From positions 18,900,932 to 18,964,931 of the forward strand of contig NC_092679.1 in the NCBI RefSeq assembly GCF_964355755.1: DNA of 64,000 nucleotides, written 5' to 3'. Shown in pieces: positions 62,001 through 64,000 of this stretch. Every line of letters begins with the position of its first letter. The stretch's first letter is position 1. A model generated the notes under the pieces. That model did no database searches. It worked only from the letters and a program-made list of their open reading frames with translations, and was not told where the DNA came from. A program made the position numbers and the translations under genes. Source of the DNA: Antedon mediterranea. Its lineage: Eukaryota; Echinodermata; Crinoidea; Comatulida; Antedonidae.

Positions 62001-62920
62001 TGGCTGATTTCAATTTGAATAATTATTAAAATAACATATAAACGTAAACAAAACGCATTTGTTATTATTGTTACGTACGTTGTTCTTGTGTGTTTCAATA
62101 TTATTTAATTATTTTCTAACGCAGCAATATAAAACATGCTTTTTCAAATAGATTATTGAAAACAACGAGATGGTTTATATCATGCGTAAATTCAGATGGC
62201 TCTGAGTATACAAGTCCTGATCCAGGGAATGCAAGTTTTAACGTAGGGAAAAAGAGAACTGGTTTTATGCGTGACATGAATGGAGACGGGCTTGACGATT
62301 ACTGTAGGTAAGTATTATAGATAAAGAATAAATGTTATATTATGCATTTTGGATGAAGAATATGATTTCAAATGCAAATTAAGAAACTGGTATAAATGCG
62401 ATGCACCAGGGAACTAATGAACTTCACCAATAGAACACCGTATGAATAAAGGTAACATTATAATATAGATAATTGCCCGATACGCCACTGACTTTAATTT
62501 TAGATAGACCACTAAAGTTAAAGATACTGTCCATCTGAAATAACTTGTTTCATAGTCATTCACTTTGACCAAAAATTGGATCGGAAAAAATGTATTTTCC
62601 TAAAAAAACTGTAATTTAAAGCAAAAAAAAAATCAAAAAAGTCAAATTCGCTTCGCCACCCAATGAGTTTTTGGTTGAATCTAACCTTTTTATAAGTGAA
62701 CAAATAAATAAAAATAAATCCAAATGTAAAACAGTATAATGACAATATTTGTATCAAACACAGATGCCGCAAGCATGCCGGGGAATTCAAGTTCCGATGC
62801 ACCAAGGCAGGACCAGAAGGATTCGAGCCAACCTCTGAGGAATTTAACTTAGATTTCGCACCGTACAGCGGATATTGCAAGGATAAAATTGTCGACCCGA
62901 ACACTGGATTTATTTTTTAA
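53066..62920 (+). CDS. Secreted astacin metalloprotease with EGF, CUB, Pro/Thr linker and DxDGDG repeats
   Basis: Thirteen exons: 53066-53140, 53461-53653, 54498-54612, 55643-55709, 56163-56360, 57062-57188, 58104-58232, 59426-59535, 60085-60215, 60790-61340, 61847-61955, 62152-62307, 62764-62920. They join in phase to 2118 nt (705 aa). Residues 1-21 are a signal peptide, then an acidic prosegment; the protease begins near [13 protein letters not shown]. The zinc site [19 protein letters not shown] (H156, H160, H166, catalytic E157) and Met-turn SVMHYG are complete. An EGF-like domain ([25 protein letters not shown]) and a CUB domain ([14 protein letters not shown] to GYHATYQF) follow. Next comes a ~110-residue PPPPTTAP linker, then two Cys-containing DxDGDG units ([27 protein letters not shown]). 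It should cleave extracellular or matrix proteins. Several transposons lie in its introns. Confidence 0.92.
53817..53966. mobile_element. MITE, GGTTCCCACTAG family
   Basis: AAGGCTGGTTCCCACTAGAA on the left is inverted at the right (CTAGTGGGAACCACGCTT). The inside is dominated by CGTAACGCAAGGACG and its inverse. It lies in an astacin intron. Same family as 52261-52451. Confidence 0.9.
55037..55142. mobile_element. Hairpin MITE related to the GGTTCCCACTAG family
   Basis: CGTTTCTAGTA and AAGGTTTA on the left are inverted on the right as TAAACCTTCGTTCCCACTA and TACTAGAAACG. The flanking CCATTGGTTAA and ACAACCAATAG extend the palindrome imperfectly. Intronic in the astacin gene. Confidence 0.65.
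58380..59386. mobile_element. ~1-kb non-autonomous TIR element in an astacin intron
   Basis: The left end AAGGCCCATTTACACTAGGG, then CGATAACGATCGACGATAA, is exactly inverted at the right end (59348-59386). Similarity continues inward for roughly 110 bp with interruptions (TATGCATTTT; CTAGAACTATAGG). No reading frame of note is inside. A target-site duplication was not resolved. Confidence 0.88.
59593..59876. repeat. ~70-bp tandem repeat, 4 copies
   Basis: GCCCGTT(C/T)(A/G)CACACTGTTA, then TTTACCCGGGTAAATTAG, then TCATGGTTATCTTTATCGC recurs four times, starting near 59593, 59664, 59732 and 59801. Each unit contains the palindrome TTTACCCGGGTAAA. It lies in the intron splitting the CUB domain of the astacin gene. 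Confidence 0.92.
60898..61250 (+). repeat. Coding minisatellite for the Pro/Thr linker
   Basis: Short units of the CCTCCACCACCACCAACGAC type repeat in exon 10 of the astacin gene and encode PPPPTTAP-like blocks. The correct frame continues from the CUB domain. Out-of-frame readings give His/Gln-rich and Gly/Val-rich frames on both strands, which are artefacts. A linker rich in Thr and Pro is likely O-glycosylated. Confidence 0.9.
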
Positions 62921-64000
62921 GAAGAAAAATGATTAATGGAATCATTTGTTTTATTTTTGTGGGATACTTAGTAGATAGTTTAAGTAAATAATAATACCTT
63001 ATTAAAACTGTTATGAATGTCATATTAAGTTCAGTCTACAAAATATGGAATTCATATGATATGTCCATTATATGGCAAGATTTTTTTTTTCACATAAAGT
63101 CTGATAGTGTAGACAGCTTTACTTCATTATTTATGTTCATGAATTTTATTTTGTTGTTATCAATACATAGACTTTCATGATTTTCGTGACTTAACTTGTT
63201 AGGGTATCCTTTCACACATCACGAGGTGTCTAGCATGCAATTGAAAAGTTTGACTGGGACTCCGAAATGATTATAGAAAAGTAAAGATTACGTAACACAC
63301 ACAGGCGCCTTTATACTATATGTTGGTATACATTTTGGATTTCTCTTGTGCTCTTCTATAAATACACAACAAAGGTCTATAATATACATAACAGCAAGGA
63401 TAGTGTTGACTTACGGTTAATGTAAAATCTTCAATAATGTTAATTCCTTGTTTCCTAATACTTAAATATCAAACGGATTAAGAGTAAGTAAAGAAGAAAA
63501 TATATCAATGAAATATATCAATAAAAGACTGTTTATAATATGAAAACATTAAGTATGCCACATACAGTGGTTATTCAAAATATTACTAACGGCATTTATC
63601 TTATCAGCACATTCTGGATACTCCAAAAGAAAGCCGTGATCTACAATTAATTTAGAAATTTACGTTTTTGATTTACTACAAATTTTCAATGGTGTTGGTT
63701 TTAAAGAATAAATTATCTGCAGCAAACGTAGGCCTACTATGTGTGGAGACATTTTCTATTATATTAGTTATTTTGTTCTGTTGTTACTATGGTTATGTTC
63801 GGACGAACCTCCTTCTGACGTAAAGATCGACAGACGTAAAATTCTCCGTGTACGTTATACGAATGTCCTCACAAATTTCCGGGTGAATAGCACATCCATT
63901 TTTTTTCACGGAAACAAACTGACCTTTACACCGCATCCAACTAAAAGAAAGTGAAGAAGCCTGCACACATAATGAGAGTATTTTACTGTATACTTATATT
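62921..64000. other. Downstream region, no convincing gene
   Basis: It begins with the astacin 3' flank. A partial MITE lies at 63035-63121. A 71-codon frame at 63739-63954 (first ATG at 63739) starts with a hydrophobic stretch (FYYISYFVLLLLWL), but nothing else supports it as an exon. The window then ends. Confidence 0.4.
63035..63121. mobile_element. Partial MITE, GTCTACACTATC family
   Basis: CACATAAAGTCTGATAGTGT followed by AGACAGCTTTA is the right end of the family. The left part is degenerate around ATGATATGTCCATTATATGG. Confidence 0.6.

Noticed and set aside
63739-63954. 71-codon frame with a hydrophobic N-terminus
   Set aside because: A lone short frame with no splice support or recognisable domain. 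It could be a first exon of a gene to the right, but this cannot be shown.

Overview
This is eukaryotic (metazoan) DNA: AT-rich, with short GT-AG exons and long introns full of repeats. Assembling exons by hand gives eight multi-exon genes, and each closes into one uninterrupted reading frame. The content (CCS, MBIP, kizuna, a secreted arylsulfatase, SIRT2, tandem GDSL phospholipase B genes, an astacin-EGF-CUB protease) fits a marine deuterostome invertebrate. An echinoderm is my best guess, helped by many TAGGCCTA-type palindromes, but the species is inference.

Layout. 1-2.9 kb has no gene but carries a ~141-bp tandem repeat. 2.95-5.48 kb (-) is CCS, the copper chaperone for SOD1. It is divergent from MBIP (5.79-10.37 kb, +), an ATAC/MAP3K-binding protein. 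MBIP converges on KIZ (kizuna, 11.07-16.40 kb, -), which is head-to-head with an arylsulfatase (16.63-19.55 kb, +). SIRT2 (21.56-33.84 kb, -) has an unusually long repetitive C-terminal tail and is head-to-head with the first of two tandem single-domain phospholipase B genes (34.62-43.71 and 45.94-51.28 kb, +). A secreted astacin metalloprotease with EGF, CUB, Pro/Thr-rich linker and a DxDGDG-type C-terminal region fills 53.07-62.92 kb (+). The last kilobase has no convincing gene.

The genes are not an operon and do not form one pathway. The structural themes are three divergent promoter pairs, one tandem duplication (the PLB pair), and a dense load of non-autonomous DNA transposons. These include a ~10-copy MITE family with TIR GCTCTGTCTACACTATC, a 600-bp TTAA element, a 1547-bp element with TTCT target duplications, a 3.3-kb element with long TIRs, a ~1-kb TIR element, tRNA-derived SINEs, and two tiny palindromic insertions (26 and 33 bp), each flanked by a perfect 7-bp direct repeat. 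Two genes also carry intronic duplications of their own 5' splice sites.

Exon coordinates come from splice consensus, phase bookkeeping and protein-family resemblance by eye. No alignment or database search was run.
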